Assembly (NCBI RefSeq): GCF_009017415.1
Contig: NC_092404.1
Location: forward strand, 2,666,001 to 2,730,000
Origin: Aspergillus flavus
Lineage: Eukaryota > Ascomycota > Eurotiomycetes > Eurotiales > Aspergillaceae
Direction of reading: 5' to 3'
DNA length: 64,000 nt
Made by a program: the position numbers and the translations under genes. The notes beneath the pieces were generated by a model. The model was given only the letters and a program-made list of their open reading frames with translations. It had not been told where the DNA came from and did not search any database. Numbering within the stretch: position 1 is the first letter of the stretch; each line of letters opens with the position of its first letter. Positions 1 through 11,519 of this stretch are shown in pieces.

Positions 1-410
1 TTAGCTAACCGCGCTCTATAGATCTACTATCTATAGATAATAGTATACCGGCAGAGCGCTTATATATAGCTATAAATATTTTTTAAGCTTTTTAAAAATA
101 AACTTATAGAATATTAATTAAATCATTAATTAATATTTTTGATTTTAAAAATAAACTATAATATTATAAATCTGTAAATAATCTTTTATTTAAAAACTCT
201 ATTTTTAATAATATCTTAATCTATCTTTATAATTAAGAATCTTATTTTATTAATTTTTATAATAAAGAAGACATAATTTATTTTAAATCTATTAAAATAT
301 ATATTATATATTTTATAAGACTATATTTAATTATTTTTTAATAATAAAATATCAAGTTTTTTAAAATATATAGATAACTACTAAATTTAAATAGTGTTTT
401 CGAGAAACTA
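1..410. repeat. A+T-rich, RIP-like block at the window edge
   Basis: Nearly all A and T, with runs of TA and AT steps, almost no CG dinucleotide between about 60 and 395, and no open frame. The change to ordinary sequence is abrupt near 400-420. This is what RIP leaves of a repeat in filamentous ascomycetes. The underlying element cannot be recognised and it continues beyond the left edge. Confidence 0.7.
11..59. repeat. Short inverted repeat with palindromic core
   Basis: GCGCTCT at 11-17 is matched by its reverse complement AGAGCGC at 53-59. Between them the palindrome TCTATAGA occurs twice (16-23 and 30-37). It is the only GC-containing piece at this end and borders the A+T block, so it may be the end of a decayed element. 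The stems are too short for a firm call. Confidence 0.4.
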
Positions 411-776
411 ACTTTTTACTTTTCTTATTATTCAGTAGGGTCTCATGCAAGCCTTCCCAAGTGCACAATTATGTCATGTGTATCAATATTCTATAAATTA
501 GGCAATGTTATTACTCAAATTAATACATGGAACCACACCATAGCCATAATCCAATGGCAATAAAATAGATACCTCCGCCTTTCCCTCAACAGGACCGAAA
601 GCCTGCTGTACATCAGGCAGGTGGTTGAGGATGTATAGACAAGGTTGCTCGATATCAAATTCCGGGATAAGCCATCCATGAACTCAAAGAAAGGGATGAT
701 GAAGTGGAGGACAGATCAAAATAAAAATAAACAAAAAACAAGATCGAGGAGGTCGCCAGTAATTGCGAGAGGAATA
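411..776. other. Intergenic, ERG25 3' flank
   Basis: Ordinary-composition sequence between the A+T block and the ERG25 stop codon. Nothing beyond the presumed 3' untranslated region is visible. Confidence 0.5.
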
Positions 777-1839
777 TCACTGGTCTTTCCGAGCGTCTCC
801 TCCAGCCTTGTTCTCCCTCCGTCGTTTGATTGCCTCTGGGCTGTACTCGGTATCTAGAAGGTAATCCCACCACCTGAAGCTGCTAGAGTAGTTACCGACA
901 AATTTCTCGTGGTGGAGATCATGGTGGTCAGCGCCCGCCCAGAATGGAAGGAAATGATGGAGACTCCAAGGAAACTCATAACCGCTGTGTGCATCGATAG
1001 CTTGGAACAGCCGTAGTACAATCCAAACGTACATGGTGAAAATGTGCAGATCGCCGGTTACTGCGCACCAGAGGATCGGACAGCCAACAGTACCGAAACC
1101 GAGAATCATGACCTCGATCGGAGAAGCATATTCAGCTGCCATGCCAAAGGGGGCTGAATACTGATGGTGAATTTTGTGAATAGCCTTGTAGAGGGGACCC
1201 CAATGAAGTGCTCGGTGCGAGAAGTAGTGCCATGTATCCTCAAGCACGAAGAATATTGCAATTTGGTAGGCCATTGTCCAAAAAGTGGGGAAAGGAACCG
1301 ACGTCGAAAGGCCAAAGAATTGAGCCATGGGATGGAATAGCCTGTCGATAATATCGTTAGGCTATATATCGAAGCAAAGCATCCAGAAAGATACACACCA
1401 GATCTGAGGTAGTTCAACTGTAAAATGGCTCAGTAGTACAAATTTCGCGCAATCCCATTGCTCGCGCAATGAAGGAATTTTATTCTGCCAAGCAGTTAGC
1501 GAAAGGTCTCTTGAGCTGGAAGCAACATGAACCTACACTCTGGATTTTATAACCCTTGAGTAGGCCCAAACTGTCTATGAAGATCCAGGGCAGGGAGCGC
1601 CCAAAATAAACTATCTCGTGCATAACAAAAGACATGATGCCAGTCGCCAGGACATCGTTTTGCATCCATGCATACCATGCTGTCCAAAGCCTCTCGAGGA
1701 CATTTAAATGGGTATTGTATTTAGATATCTCTTCAAACTGGCCCCAGTAAGTCTCCGGGGGAGCCGACAGTAGCGTCGAATTCCTTCGCCGGGTCAGTTT
1801 ATATATAAAAACAACCATTGCAATGACAGAAGCTTACAT
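777..1839 (-). CDS. erg25: C-4 methylsterol oxidase ERG25
   Basis: Iron-dependent sterol C-4 methyl oxidase of the fatty acid hydroxylase superfamily. It starts removal of the two C-4 methyl groups in ergosterol synthesis in the ER membrane. Exons (minus strand) are 1839-1838, 1783-1537, 1484-1399 and 1341-777, giving 299 aa, the usual fungal length. The three His motifs are visible: HYFSH, HKIHH and HHDLHH. The N-terminus reads [14 protein letters not shown], as in Aspergillus Erg25. The first exon supplies only AT of the start codon; the G comes after a 54-nt intron (donor GTAAGC, branch CTGAC, acceptor GAAG). Without this splice the nearest in-frame start gives an atypical N-terminus. It is divergent from NCA2. 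Identity is very secure and the split start is well supported by homology. Confidence 0.95.
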
Positions 1840-2731
1840 AGTGTTTACAGACTTGTGCTCAAAGGGCGACTGGCTCGCTTGCAATTGTCTTACCAATAGA
1901 TACCGATGTGTAGGGCCTTATCGGGTGGAAAGAGAAGAAATAAAGTAGAAAGGAGAGGATTTGTTGTGAGGGAGGGAGCGCCGGCGAGAGACTTTGTCTG
2001 AAAAACTTAAGAGAGTGTGTGCGGTATTTCAGGGACAAGCCGGTGGTGGATAAAGCTGCACGATCAAGGACCTCCAGTCCCGAGGTGGCGAGACCTTTTT
2101 TTTTTGCTGTACCCCTTACCCAGCCCTTGGCTTTTTCTGGCGCCACCGCCTAGCCGATTCGGACCGATGGTGTGCTCCACAAAACGAGTCTCCACTGATG
2201 TTGGCTGTTGTCCACTAATATCATGATTGTTGTTATTCAATTAAGCGTACTTTGCTACTCCAGGCTCATCCACAATCTATCCCCTCTCCGGCTCGAAGTT
2301 CAGTATCTTGCACCTAGGCTCCAAAGTAAACACAGGGACTACGATTCTTAGTGGCCTTGGTGGTCTCACCTCCCTACTACCCGTGCCCAATGCGAAACGA
2401 TATCAGATAACCATTACCCATCTATGTCGATCTCTCGGTAGTCTACCAAAACACGACTGGAGTTAGCTTGCCAATCCCTGGACTGATGCAGCCCCTTAGC
2501 AGGTCCCAAAATTGGAAAAAAAAAGAGTAGAACTATACCAAGAACTGATGTTAATTAACATACTTTGTATACGGAGTATTATTTCTTACATTGTTTGGTC
2601 CATACTAGTAGTGCTTAGGTCAGATATGCTGACATAGTGACGCCATTCACAATACAATCATAAATATTTCCTTTTCCTAGAAAACCCCTTCTTATCTCCG
2701 CAGAACACGCGGAATCATAACCACAGAGACA
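1840..2731. promoter_or_regulatory. Divergent ERG25/NCA2 intergenic region
   Basis: An 892-nt region holding both promoters. It contains a T-run near 2096-2105 and one copy of TACGGAGTA at 2570-2578. No specific transcription-factor site can be claimed with confidence. Confidence 0.45.
2570..2578 (+). repeat. TACGGAGTA motif copy
   Basis: Exact copy of the recurrent 9-mer, in the ERG25/NCA2 intergenic region. Confidence 0.6.
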
Positions 2732-4837
2732 ATGTCAGTTATTAACGAGTAAGTCAAAAGATGTATATTGTTCCAAGGACTATCTATCCACGCTAACGAA
2801 CTGAAAGTGACATCTGCCGCTTAGATACGCAACTGGATCAAATTAAGCAAGAAATCAATGACCTACAATTTGCCTCACTGGAGACCCAAAAACATACGCA
2901 TGATTTGGACGCCAATACAGAGCGCACATCTGACCTAGCAGATGTTATCACCTCTCTCTCTGTGCCCTCCAAGTCCCGACCGGTGCTCCCCCCCGAGCAT
3001 ATTGTGGAATTGACTTTGAAGCTCTTCCGGTCCCCATGTGAACCACATGGGCTGCTTTCGTCCACAGACCATGGCCTAGAAGAACTCACGTGGCTGGCAG
3101 TTACGAAAGCCACTGTACAGACTTTAGGGGTGATCTTGAGGTCTCTCCTAGACCGGAGTTTGCTCCTCAGCGATGAAATCTCTTACTGGGACACAATTCT
3201 GGGGTCTTATTGGCACATCGGTGTTTATACACTGCAAACATTACCTTTTCGGATATGGCGCAGGTTGGCCAAGCCTCGCCCTAGCAAGAATGATAGCGGT
3301 GTCAAGGCAAGGTTTCCCATGTCTGTCTCAGTCCAATGGACTCATTTTTACGAGTCCATACAGAGATGTTTTTGTGCAGGAAACTTGCATGCTCTACAGG
3401 CAAACGTACTGTCACCGTTTGTAGCAGCGAAATCTGAGATAAGGCGGAAGCGCGAAAGGCTTAAAGTGATGAAGGACCTCAATGCCCACGGTATCGGCCT
3501 CCTCATGAGAGAGTGTTTCCCTGCTCAAGAAAATGACGATAAGTGTAAATGGACAAGGTTCATTTCTGCCGATGATCACTGGCGTAAGACGGTATGTAGA
3601 AGTGTGATCTTGATGGAGACATTCCTGCAGAAATTGCCGAGTGACCGTGGTTTTGTTGATCTTGGTGAAGACATCCTTTCGGCTGCTAACAAGGAGTTTG
3701 CGTGTCTCCAAACAGACTCTGATGGCAATCACTCCATTCGAGCACCTGAACTAGTCGCTAAGCAACTCCATGATATACTGCTTAGACTCCTTCCTGCCCA
3801 CAACACCCTTGTATTGGCAACTGTTGACAAGCACCGGCGCCCATCGCGTCTGGTGCGATACTGGCTGCCATTATCGATGATGCTCCTAACAGCGAGCACC
3901 TCTTTTAAGGTCCTGAAGAATCGTCGCCATCAGCTAATCAGATGGGTTGCCAGTGCCGCGGAAACTACAGTTGAGTTTTGGAGCAATTGGGTTTTTGACC
4001 CAATTCAAAGGCTCATTGGAACTATAAGGCATGATGAGAAAAGCGAGATTGCCTTGATGAGCAAGAACAGCCTAGAGGCCGACCGGGCAAGCTTAGAGCG
4101 GATGGTAGTCGACTTCATCCTTGATCGTGGCGAACCGAAGCCCGAAGATTATGCGCTTGATATCAATTCTATCACAAACAAGGTTAGGGAGGGAGATTTA
4201 ACACCAGTTCTGAGAGCGTACGAAAAAGATCTACGGACTCCCTTTGTCGGAACTGTACGAGGTGACCTTGTACGAGCACTCTTGATCCAAATCCAGAAGA
4301 CGAAGGTAGATGTTGAGATCGCAATTGGCGGTATTGACGCTCTACTGAAGAGCCAGGAACTTGTTTTTGGGTATATACTTTCTTCAATATATTGTAGTAG
4401 AATGAGCTAACGGTCGCAGATTCGTTGGCCTTACACCTGGTATCCTGGTCTCGTACGCGTCTCTTCGATGGTTCTTGGGTCTGTTTGGCAATAGAAAGGG
4501 TCTGAGGATGGGTAGACGGCAGGATGAATTAAGACATGCACTGCGGTATGTAGTATGTAATGGTGAAATGTGGGATATGCTGACCTTGGATAGGGCTGCT
4601 CATCGAACGTTGATATCGCCTAACCCTGCACCTACCGGCGTGCTCGCATACAGGGATCATGGTCTTCTGATCTGTGACGCTGAGATTTTGCTTAAGAAAG
4701 CAGAAACTCTTCTGAGTGGGGCAGAGCTCCGCGCCTTTCGAGAAGATGTCGCTGACCTTATCAACCAGAGAATGGTTGTCCGGCAGCTTGAAATTGTTGG
4801 CAGAATGGGTTGGGTCTACTCGAAATGGATGAAATGA
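2732..4837 (+). CDS. nca2: Nuclear control of ATPase protein 2 (Nca2)
   Basis: Mitochondrial outer-membrane protein. In yeast, Nca2 together with Nca3 controls the level of mitochondrial transcripts for ATP synthase subunits 6 and 8. Exons are 2732-2748, 2808-4370, 4420-4545 and 4594-4837, giving 649 aa. The first exon is only 17 nt. The acceptor at 2807 was preferred over the TTAG at 2824 because it keeps the frame and gives an N-terminus starting MSVINDDICRLDTQLDQI, like other Nca2 proteins. The conserved C-terminal region is clear: FVGLTPGILVSYASLRW followed by LFGNRKGLRMGRRQDELRHA. The end, RMGWVYSKWMK, fits the family. The neighbour ERG25 is divergent. Confidence 0.9.
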
Positions 4838-5161
4838 TGGAGTTCTGGGGACACAGTAGCTACATTGTTGGCGTTGCGCCCCCCCGAATAGTCAAGAGTT
4901 ATAGGCCGCTAATTGCTATTATTTAAGGGGCGAGTAGACCATTTATGATTTTAGGCCAAAGAGCATATTTAATTGAAGAAATTCATAACCATTAATCCAG
5001 TATACCAACATGTAGGTTTAACTTGAGTATAAACTAAATTTGAGGTAGATCGTGATTGATCAGGGGAATGATTAGCATACAGACCTTTACAAGTTGATGT
5101 TTAACACTCTAAGTTGAATGGCATCCTATCAGCACTTCCTAGCAAGGAGACCTGGAGAGAG

Positions 5162-5170
5162 TACGGAGTA
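5162..5170 (+). repeat. TACGGAGTA motif copy
   Basis: Exact copy upstream of SEC4. Confidence 0.6.
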
Positions 5171-5528
5171 CTGGCTTTGATACTGCTTGTTACTAGTTAC
5201 ACTGGCGCTTAATGGGGATGCAACGGAAAAAAGAGTATTGAATTAGCGCCTTGCCGTCCGTATCTATTAGTAAGATCTTCCCTCAAGAGAACTATCTCTA
5301 GACCTCCAAATGCCCCAACCTACAAATCAGTAGCCATGCAAATGCTGTGATAGATTATAAAGGTCAGGGCCAAAGTACGTATTCTCATAAATGAGACGGA
5401 TGTGTGGGGGTATGCGGCTTGTAGGAGCCATTAATACAGTACCAGACCCAAGGCAAAGTTACAGTGAAAGTACCGATCGCTCCGCCTATACATACCCATA
5501 TTATTGTTATATCCCTACCTGCTTACTT

Positions 5529-5537
5529 TACTCCGTA
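5529..5537 (-). repeat. TACGGAGTA motif copy (inverted)
   Basis: Reads TACTCCGTA on the plus strand; upstream of SEC4. Confidence 0.6.
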
Positions 5538-6080
5538 AATCTCCCATCAATTCATCCATCTAGGCACCAATTTGTGCCGCCACTCTCTATCCTTTCTGAT
5601 AAATGCCAGAACGACCGATACTCAAGACCCCGACCCCAGTATTCCAATATTTCAAGGTTGCATTACCATAAACAGACCGCTTTCTTTCCCGCGAGACGTG
5701 ATCATATCCACCCGCCCTTTCCCCTGATTCCTCGTATAGCGTCCCGAGTCCCTTGAGTCCTTTCTAGCCAGCAAGCCTACTTTACCACCATTCGGTGGCT
5801 GCAGCTCTCCTGCAGAAGAATCACTGAAGTGGGCAGGGAATCAGAGCATCGATCGATAACCTTCTCTTTTCTCTCTCGAAGGGCGAAAAAAGGATAAAGG
5901 ACAGGAGGAAAGATACTGCGGTGGTGCCCGAGAAACTGAGTTTCCCGACAATATTACCGGACCTTCTGTCAAGAGCTACTATCTCGAGACATATTTTTTT
6001 TTTTTTTGGCGTACTTGACTTATTCCATCGTTCCCTTGATCTGCGTAGCTCAAACTAACGCCACTTGCGTCTACTTCATC

Positions 6081-6820
6081 ATGGCTGGTACAAGAAACTA
6101 TGATTTCCTGGTGAGAGTACCGCCATTCTCTTGGTGGGCAGCAGACTAATAGATGGCATTTAGATCAAACTTCTGTTGATTGGTGATTCCGGAGTGGGAA
6201 AATCATGTTGTTTGTTACGATTCAGCGAAGATTCATTTACTCCATCCTTCATCACGACCATTGGAATTGACTTCAAGATTCGTACAATCGAACTTGACGG
6301 AAAGCGTGTAAAGCTTCAAATATGGGATACGGCTGGACAGGAGCGCTTTAGAACGATTACAACGGCTTACTATAGAGGGGCAATGGGTATACTTCTGGTC
6401 TATGATGTCACGGATGAAAGGTCATTTCAAAGTAAGGGCTTACTCTTCTGATTCTAGGTTGGAACATTTTGGCAATGGCGCTGACCTCGTTTCCCAGACA
6501 TCCGCACATGGTTCTCAAACGTCGAGCAGCATGCAAGTGAAGGCGTCCATAAGATTCTCATCGGAAATAAATGTGACTGGGAAGAGAAAAGAGCCGTGTC
6601 AACTGAACAGGGCCAGCAGCTAGCTGATGAGCTTGGCATACCCTTCCTTGAAGTGTCAGCAAAGAACAATATCAATATCGAGAAAGCCTTCTACAATCTT
6701 GCCTCGGAAATTAAGAAAGGCATGGACACATCTAAATCTGAACAGCCTGGTTCGCAAGGTGTCAGCATAGATCAGCAAGGCCCGGGACCGAATGGCAGTA
6801 CAGGAGGCAAGTGTTGCTGA
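6081..6820 (+). CDS. sec4: Rab GTPase Sec4/Rab8 (SrgA type)
   Basis: Small GTPase that directs post-Golgi secretory vesicles to the exocyst at the hyphal tip. Exons are 6081-6110, 6164-6431 and 6498-6820, giving 206 aa, the normal length. All nucleotide-binding motifs are present: P-loop GDSGVGKS, effector loop [23 protein letters not shown] and the SAK motif. The C-terminus GGKCC is a double-cysteine geranylgeranylation signal. The stretch [20 protein letters not shown] marks the Sec4/Rab8 subfamily rather than Rab1 or Rab11. Convergent with the next gene. Confidence 0.96.
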
Positions 6821-7431
6821 TGGGCTTGTTAGTATATTCTCCTGCTTTAACCTTCTTGATCCACCTTACAACCCTACCCCCCTTCTTTCTTAACTCCGAC
6901 AAACAGCTATTCTGCCATGGACGCGAACAAGAACAAGTTAGGGCTTTCACGCTCCAGTGGACGCTGAGATGCCTAATCTTTTTGCGGAACACCCTTCATG
7001 TATGTCCATAAATTGCGGCCGTGGGGCAGGCCGCCGTTCTGTTACAGTCGTTCGAAGTATGTTTGGTGGCGTTGTTTAATCTTGTGTTACGCTATACTTG
7101 GTATTTGTGTTACGGGAAGTGACTTGCGTGTTGCCATCAAGTATCAGCATAATACATCAAGTATTTTGATTTGGCAGAAGTTGCAAGAATGTGCGCTGAT
7201 AATGAAAGCCGCCTTTGCTGCGTATAGCTTATTGTCTGATAAATAGCGGAGAAAAGAGGGAACAAAGTAGCCACCAGTCCTCTCTCTTCAGTTAAGATAG
7301 ATAATCATGATGATGTGAAGAGAATAATTATCTATAGTATACCTTACGAAGTAATTTGCCTCAAGTCCAATGCTGGCTTCGAGGGAACGTTATGCAACAA
7401 TGACAAGGCCCCGCAATATAGCATAGCATCT
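6821..7431. other. Intergenic between convergent genes
   Basis: 611 nt holding the 3' ends of SEC4 and the following minus-strand gene. Short frames here lack coding character. Nothing else is seen. Confidence 0.5.
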
Positions 7432-8596
7432 TTATCGGAAAATGCACTCCGCTTTCACGTGTGGACTAGGTTCATGGAGATCTTCATTTCCAAGCTTTGG
7501 AAGCGGCTTCTGGTGCCAGACACGAGCGAAATGAGCAGCCTCAAAGGAAGTGAGAAAATTTATGCGCCACATTCTTATGAACTTGGTGGATGACTGACTC
7601 AGACTGCCCGTACGCTCGAGATTTAATTGGGATAATCCCAACACAGTTGTCGGTTCTATTTGAATAACGGCATCGTCTGTTTCTGGTAAAGCCCATCTTC
7701 GACCTCTCATAATACCATCTAGCTGAAGAAGCTTCCTGATATAATGCGAGTCCAAAGAAGGAAAAGAGACGCAATCTAACTGTAGTTTCACAGGGAAGAG
7801 CTTGTTTCCAGAGGATTCTGATTGGCGCAGTCCTCTGTGAATTCCAATTGTGCGCTGCAACTTGAAATCGAACGGGAATAGCTGCGCTGCTACGGAAACA
7901 TTACGTAGTGATGAACCGAGTGCAAAGTTAGAGTGCTCGCTATGTTTGACCCTACCATCCGTGGTGGATGTTTCGGCCGGCATATCCAACGTTGCCGTGG
8001 CAGTAGGAGCCACTTGCCTAAGATGGAGTTCTTGCAACTCTATGACCCTTTGTTGGTATTCAACGGCAGAGGCCGGAGAGGTAAAAATTAGGAGCCAAGA
8101 ATCGGAGCGTTGGAGCGTTTGACGGTTCCGTATAGGTAGGACTGAATTCTTATTAGTAAAAGCAATTCGCGAGTTCTATCCTCGTATGTATGGGTACACC
8201 TTCTTCTAGCCCCTTCAAGCTATAGTCTTTAGATTCTAGCATCCTACGAAAGTCATAGGGAGTCAATGATTGACTCGCTCCCGAAAGTACGAGCGCTGTT
8301 CTATGGCCTCGGCGACTGCGCTCGCTTGATGTTATTTCCAGCCTTCCACGATCAATGGTAACACCACAGTCCTCTGTTCCCATTACAATGTCCGCGATGC
8401 GTGGCGTACTCGGCGGCTTTGTTCCCGAGACATCTTGAAATTTTTCTGGTTTCGTGGGGGTGAAAATATTTGTTGTAGGTACTCGTGTGCCAAGAAGGCA
8501 AGTGAATGTTAGAGACGGCTTCATTGGCTCCAAAAATTGTGACATTGGTCGGCGTGTTGCGGATGCCCATAAATGCCTTCGGGGGCTATAGAACAT
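7432..8596 (-). CDS. Unrecognised protein, possibly mitochondrial
   Basis: Exons on the minus strand are 8596-8200 and 8141-7432, joined by a 58-nt intron (donor GTGTAC, acceptor TTCAG), giving 368 aa. The join keeps one frame and makes the smooth stretch LKGLEEVLPIRNRQTLQRSD. The N-terminus MFYSPRRHLWASATRRP is rich in Arg, Ser and Ala without acidic residues, as in a mitochondrial presequence. Residues about 100-170 have the pattern ALVLSGASQSLTPYDFRRML and then DSWLLIFTSPASAVEYQQRV. The alternating hydrophobic strands could be a degenerate RNA-recognition fold. I do not recognise the family, so both localisation and fold are inference. It shares a divergent promoter region with AFG2. Confidence 0.7.
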
Positions 8597-9209
8597 AACG
8601 ATTCGCTTCCAACACAAGGTGGAATTTGATAAGGGTTATGTTGTTCTAAGCAGGAGGGAAAGAGAGCGGTAGGACCGACATTAGGTAAGGGGACGGGGCT
8701 GGTCTTGTTTGGATCGATGGATGCTGTACGAGGTGGTGGATGCTAAGATAATTTAGAGCTCGAAAGTCTATGATTAAATGGATTATCCTGGCCTCTTAAG
8801 GATCTACGTACTGTGTATAAGGAAGGGTACGGGTCAGTGCGGGGGTCTGATCTAAATCCGCATCCATATGTTAGATAAAAAAAGAGGGCAAATTTAATGA
8901 GCGACTCATTTTTTATTTTTTATTTTATTTTTTTTTTTACATTTCCCTTCCCCTTTAGATTTTGCGCCGAAAACCTTCCTCCTACTCCTCCTATTCTCAT
9001 TTATTTAGTCCTCTCATTGCTTCCTCCTCAAACTTCAAATCAACATCGTTGTGTAGCAAGGACGTACTGCAATGCCTGCAGTATAGAGTGTCCAGCCATA
9101 CTCGCCACTAGAATACCAGATACAGGTGTTGGCTGCAGTTTACATCTCGCAACATTGTATATAATCTGATATTTCTCTTACGGACATTGTCTGGCCAAGC
9201 CCGCACCAA
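8597..9209. promoter_or_regulatory. Divergent promoter region upstream of AFG2
   Basis: 613 nt between two divergent start codons. It has a long T-rich tract (about 8908-8938), a common feature of fungal housekeeping promoters. No specific site is identified. Confidence 0.45.
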
Positions 9210-11519
9210 ATGTCGGAACCCCGCCTTTTCACAGTTCGACCGCTTTCTAAACAAGCGAGAAATGACCATAAAGATGCATTTCGCGTTTATTTATCATCGT
9301 CGTCGTTGGCTGCCCTTAAGCTTCGGGCGGGGGATGCTTGTACCCTGAACTACTCTGGCGAATGTGCGAAGACTGCAATAGCTTGGAGCGCAACCGAAAA
9401 CATACAAACTACGGTCGTGCAGACTTCAAGGACACTCCAGGACTGCTACGGCGTCAAGATTGGCGAGAAGGTATCTATTTCCAAAACCGATGGGCCTTTG
9501 GGAGAGATTGAATCAATCTCTTTTGTGGAATGCTCTGATATCGAACGAATGACCAGATATGGCCCCATCCCGGCATTGGAAAGACACCACTGGGCCTGGG
9601 CTTTGGAGTTCCCTCTTGCCAGATGTGATGCTCTCGCTGTTGGATTGATCTTTGACTTGGAGCTTAAGGGTCAACGAAGAAGCTTCAAAGTAGCAACTAT
9701 GCGGGCCTTGAACCAAACCACCCATAGCACGTTACTGCGGTTCACTGAGAATTCCAAAACCTTGATTGGAGATGATTCAGATGAAGAGAGAGGAGTCCAC
9801 GGCTTTGATATACAAGTACAGTCATCTGGCCTGGGTGGAATGGGCCGCCAGATTGAGAGTATAAATGAAAGCCTTGCTGATTTCAACATTGGCTCAGAGA
9901 TTGTGGCAATGCCTTCTTTCTATGAGCACACCCGGGGCGTTCTTCTTTATGGACCAAAGGGGACAGGCAAAACTGCACTTCTTCGCCAAATACAAGCTGC
10001 TGGTTGGCGGAAAGCATTCAACATTGGGTCTTCCACATTCGGCAGGAATATTGGCGAGAGCGAAGCTAAGCTACGCAATCTGTTTCAAGATGCAATTCGT
10101 TGTCAGCCGAGTGTTGTGGTCATCGATCAAGTGGACTTCATAGCTCCCAAACGGACATCGCTGGATTCTCAGTCTTTGACATCTGTCCTTTGTGAATGTT
10201 TGGACCTTGTGAGAGGTGCTATGGTTCTTGTTGTAGCTGCAACTCGACACCCCAACGAAGTCGACGATGCTTTGAGAACTCCACATCGATTGGCGACTGA
10301 GATTGAATTGCATGTTCCTACAGCCTATGACCGAGCCGAAATTCTGCGCGCTATATGCGGATATCAGTCTCCCGTACTAAGTGATAGCCTCATAGATATG
10401 ATGGCGGAGAAGACTCACGGCTATGTCGGAGCTGACTTGTTTGCTTTACTTCAGCTCGTTTGTCGCAAGGCGCGCCAGAGACAGATCGAAAAAGCTGACT
10501 CGAATAGTTGGGCTTTACACCAAACTTCTAAGTTTACCAGCGGCTCAAGCGATGACTTGGCCACCAAGGAAACCGTGCCTTTAGAAGTCCAGGAGGCCGA
10601 CGTATTAACGGCTCTACAGGAAACCCGTCCCACTGCGATGCGGGAAGTATTTCTGGAGACACCGAAAGTGAGATGGTCGGACATTGGTGGGCAGCATGAT
10701 ATCAAACGGCGTCTTCAGAAGGCAGTGGAGAGACCTTTGAAAGTGAGTGTCTACATTGATGGTTTACAACAATGGAACTGACGACTGTAGCATCCCGAAC
10801 GAATGAGAAGGCTCAATGTAAACAGTAAGAAAGGCATTCTGCTGTACGGGCCGCCGGGTTGCTCTAAGACCTTGACTGTCAAAGCACTCGCTACAGAAGC
10901 GGGCCTGAACTTTATGGCCGTAAAAGGTGCTGAAATTCTAAGTATGTATGTTGGGGAGTCGGAACGGGCCCTACGGGATATTTTTCGAAAGGCACGATCT
11001 GCGAAGCCTAGTATTATCTTTTTTGATGAAATCGATGCAATTGCCTCAAAGCGCAGCAGTACGTCCCAAGGGGGTGTCAATGTGCTCACAACTTTATTGA
11101 ACGAGATGGATGGAATTGAGGAGTTGAAGAGTGTTCTGGTCGTCGCCGCGACAAATAAACCAGAGGTAATTGACCCGGCTTTGATGCGCCCGGGCCGTTT
11201 GGACAATATCCTTTACATTGGACCACCGGACTTTGAGGCACGGAAAGAGATATTGAATATCTGGTGTCGTAAATCCATTGTTCATCCCGGCGTAAGTTTG
11301 GAAGAGCTGGCCTGGAAGACTGAAGGCTACTCAGGAGCGGAAATTGTGAGCATTTGCGAGACTGCCGGAGATGCCGCATTGGACGAGGAAGAGGAGACTG
11401 GTCAAGCACAAGACATTCGGTGGGAACACTTCGAACTCGCACTTAAGCAAGTCAAGAGGCAGATCACAGACAACGTTATCCAGCAGTACGAGCAGTGGGG
11501 GAATTCAGTTGATATTTAG
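9210..11519 (+). CDS. afg2: AAA-ATPase Afg2/Drg1 (SPATA5 family)
   Basis: Type II AAA-ATPase with an N-domain and two ATPase rings. In yeast it releases shuttling factors such as Rlp24 from pre-60S ribosomes in the cytoplasm. Exons 9210-10742 and 10791-11519 give 753 aa. Order: N-domain (about 1-200), D1 (about 210-410), D2 (about 480-740). D2 is canonical: GPPGCSKT, the Cys-Ser form that marks Afg2, and FFDEIDAIASKR, AATNKPEVIDPAL, MRPGRLD. D1 is not. It keeps Walker A (GPKGTGKT, 248-255), but Walker B reads VIDQVD with Gln at 307 in place of the catalytic Glu. Sensor 1 reads AATRHP, with Arg346 in place of Asn. D1 may therefore bind but not hydrolyse ATP. A VCP/Cdc48 identity is excluded by the D2 signature and length. 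Confidence 0.93.

Larger units (their letters stand above)
4838..6080. other. Intergenic, long 5' region of SEC4
   Basis: 1.2 kb without a supportable gene. It holds two copies of the 9-mer (5162-5170 and, inverted, 5529-5537), pyrimidine-rich stretches and a T-run at about 5995-6007. These suit a long promoter and 5' leader for SEC4. Confidence 0.45.

Noticed and set aside
1859..2146. Minus-strand frame upstream of ERG25
   Set aside because: Lies in the ERG25 leader and promoter; composition not protein-like.
2219..2230. ATCATGAT palindrome considered as a sterol-regulatory element for ERG25
   Set aside because: Too short and not a clear match to an SREBP/SrbA site; one such 8-mer is expected by chance.
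5391..5756. Plus-strand frame of 121 codons upstream of SEC4
   Set aside because: Low-complexity Tyr/Pro/Ser composition from pyrimidine-rich promoter sequence; no motif.
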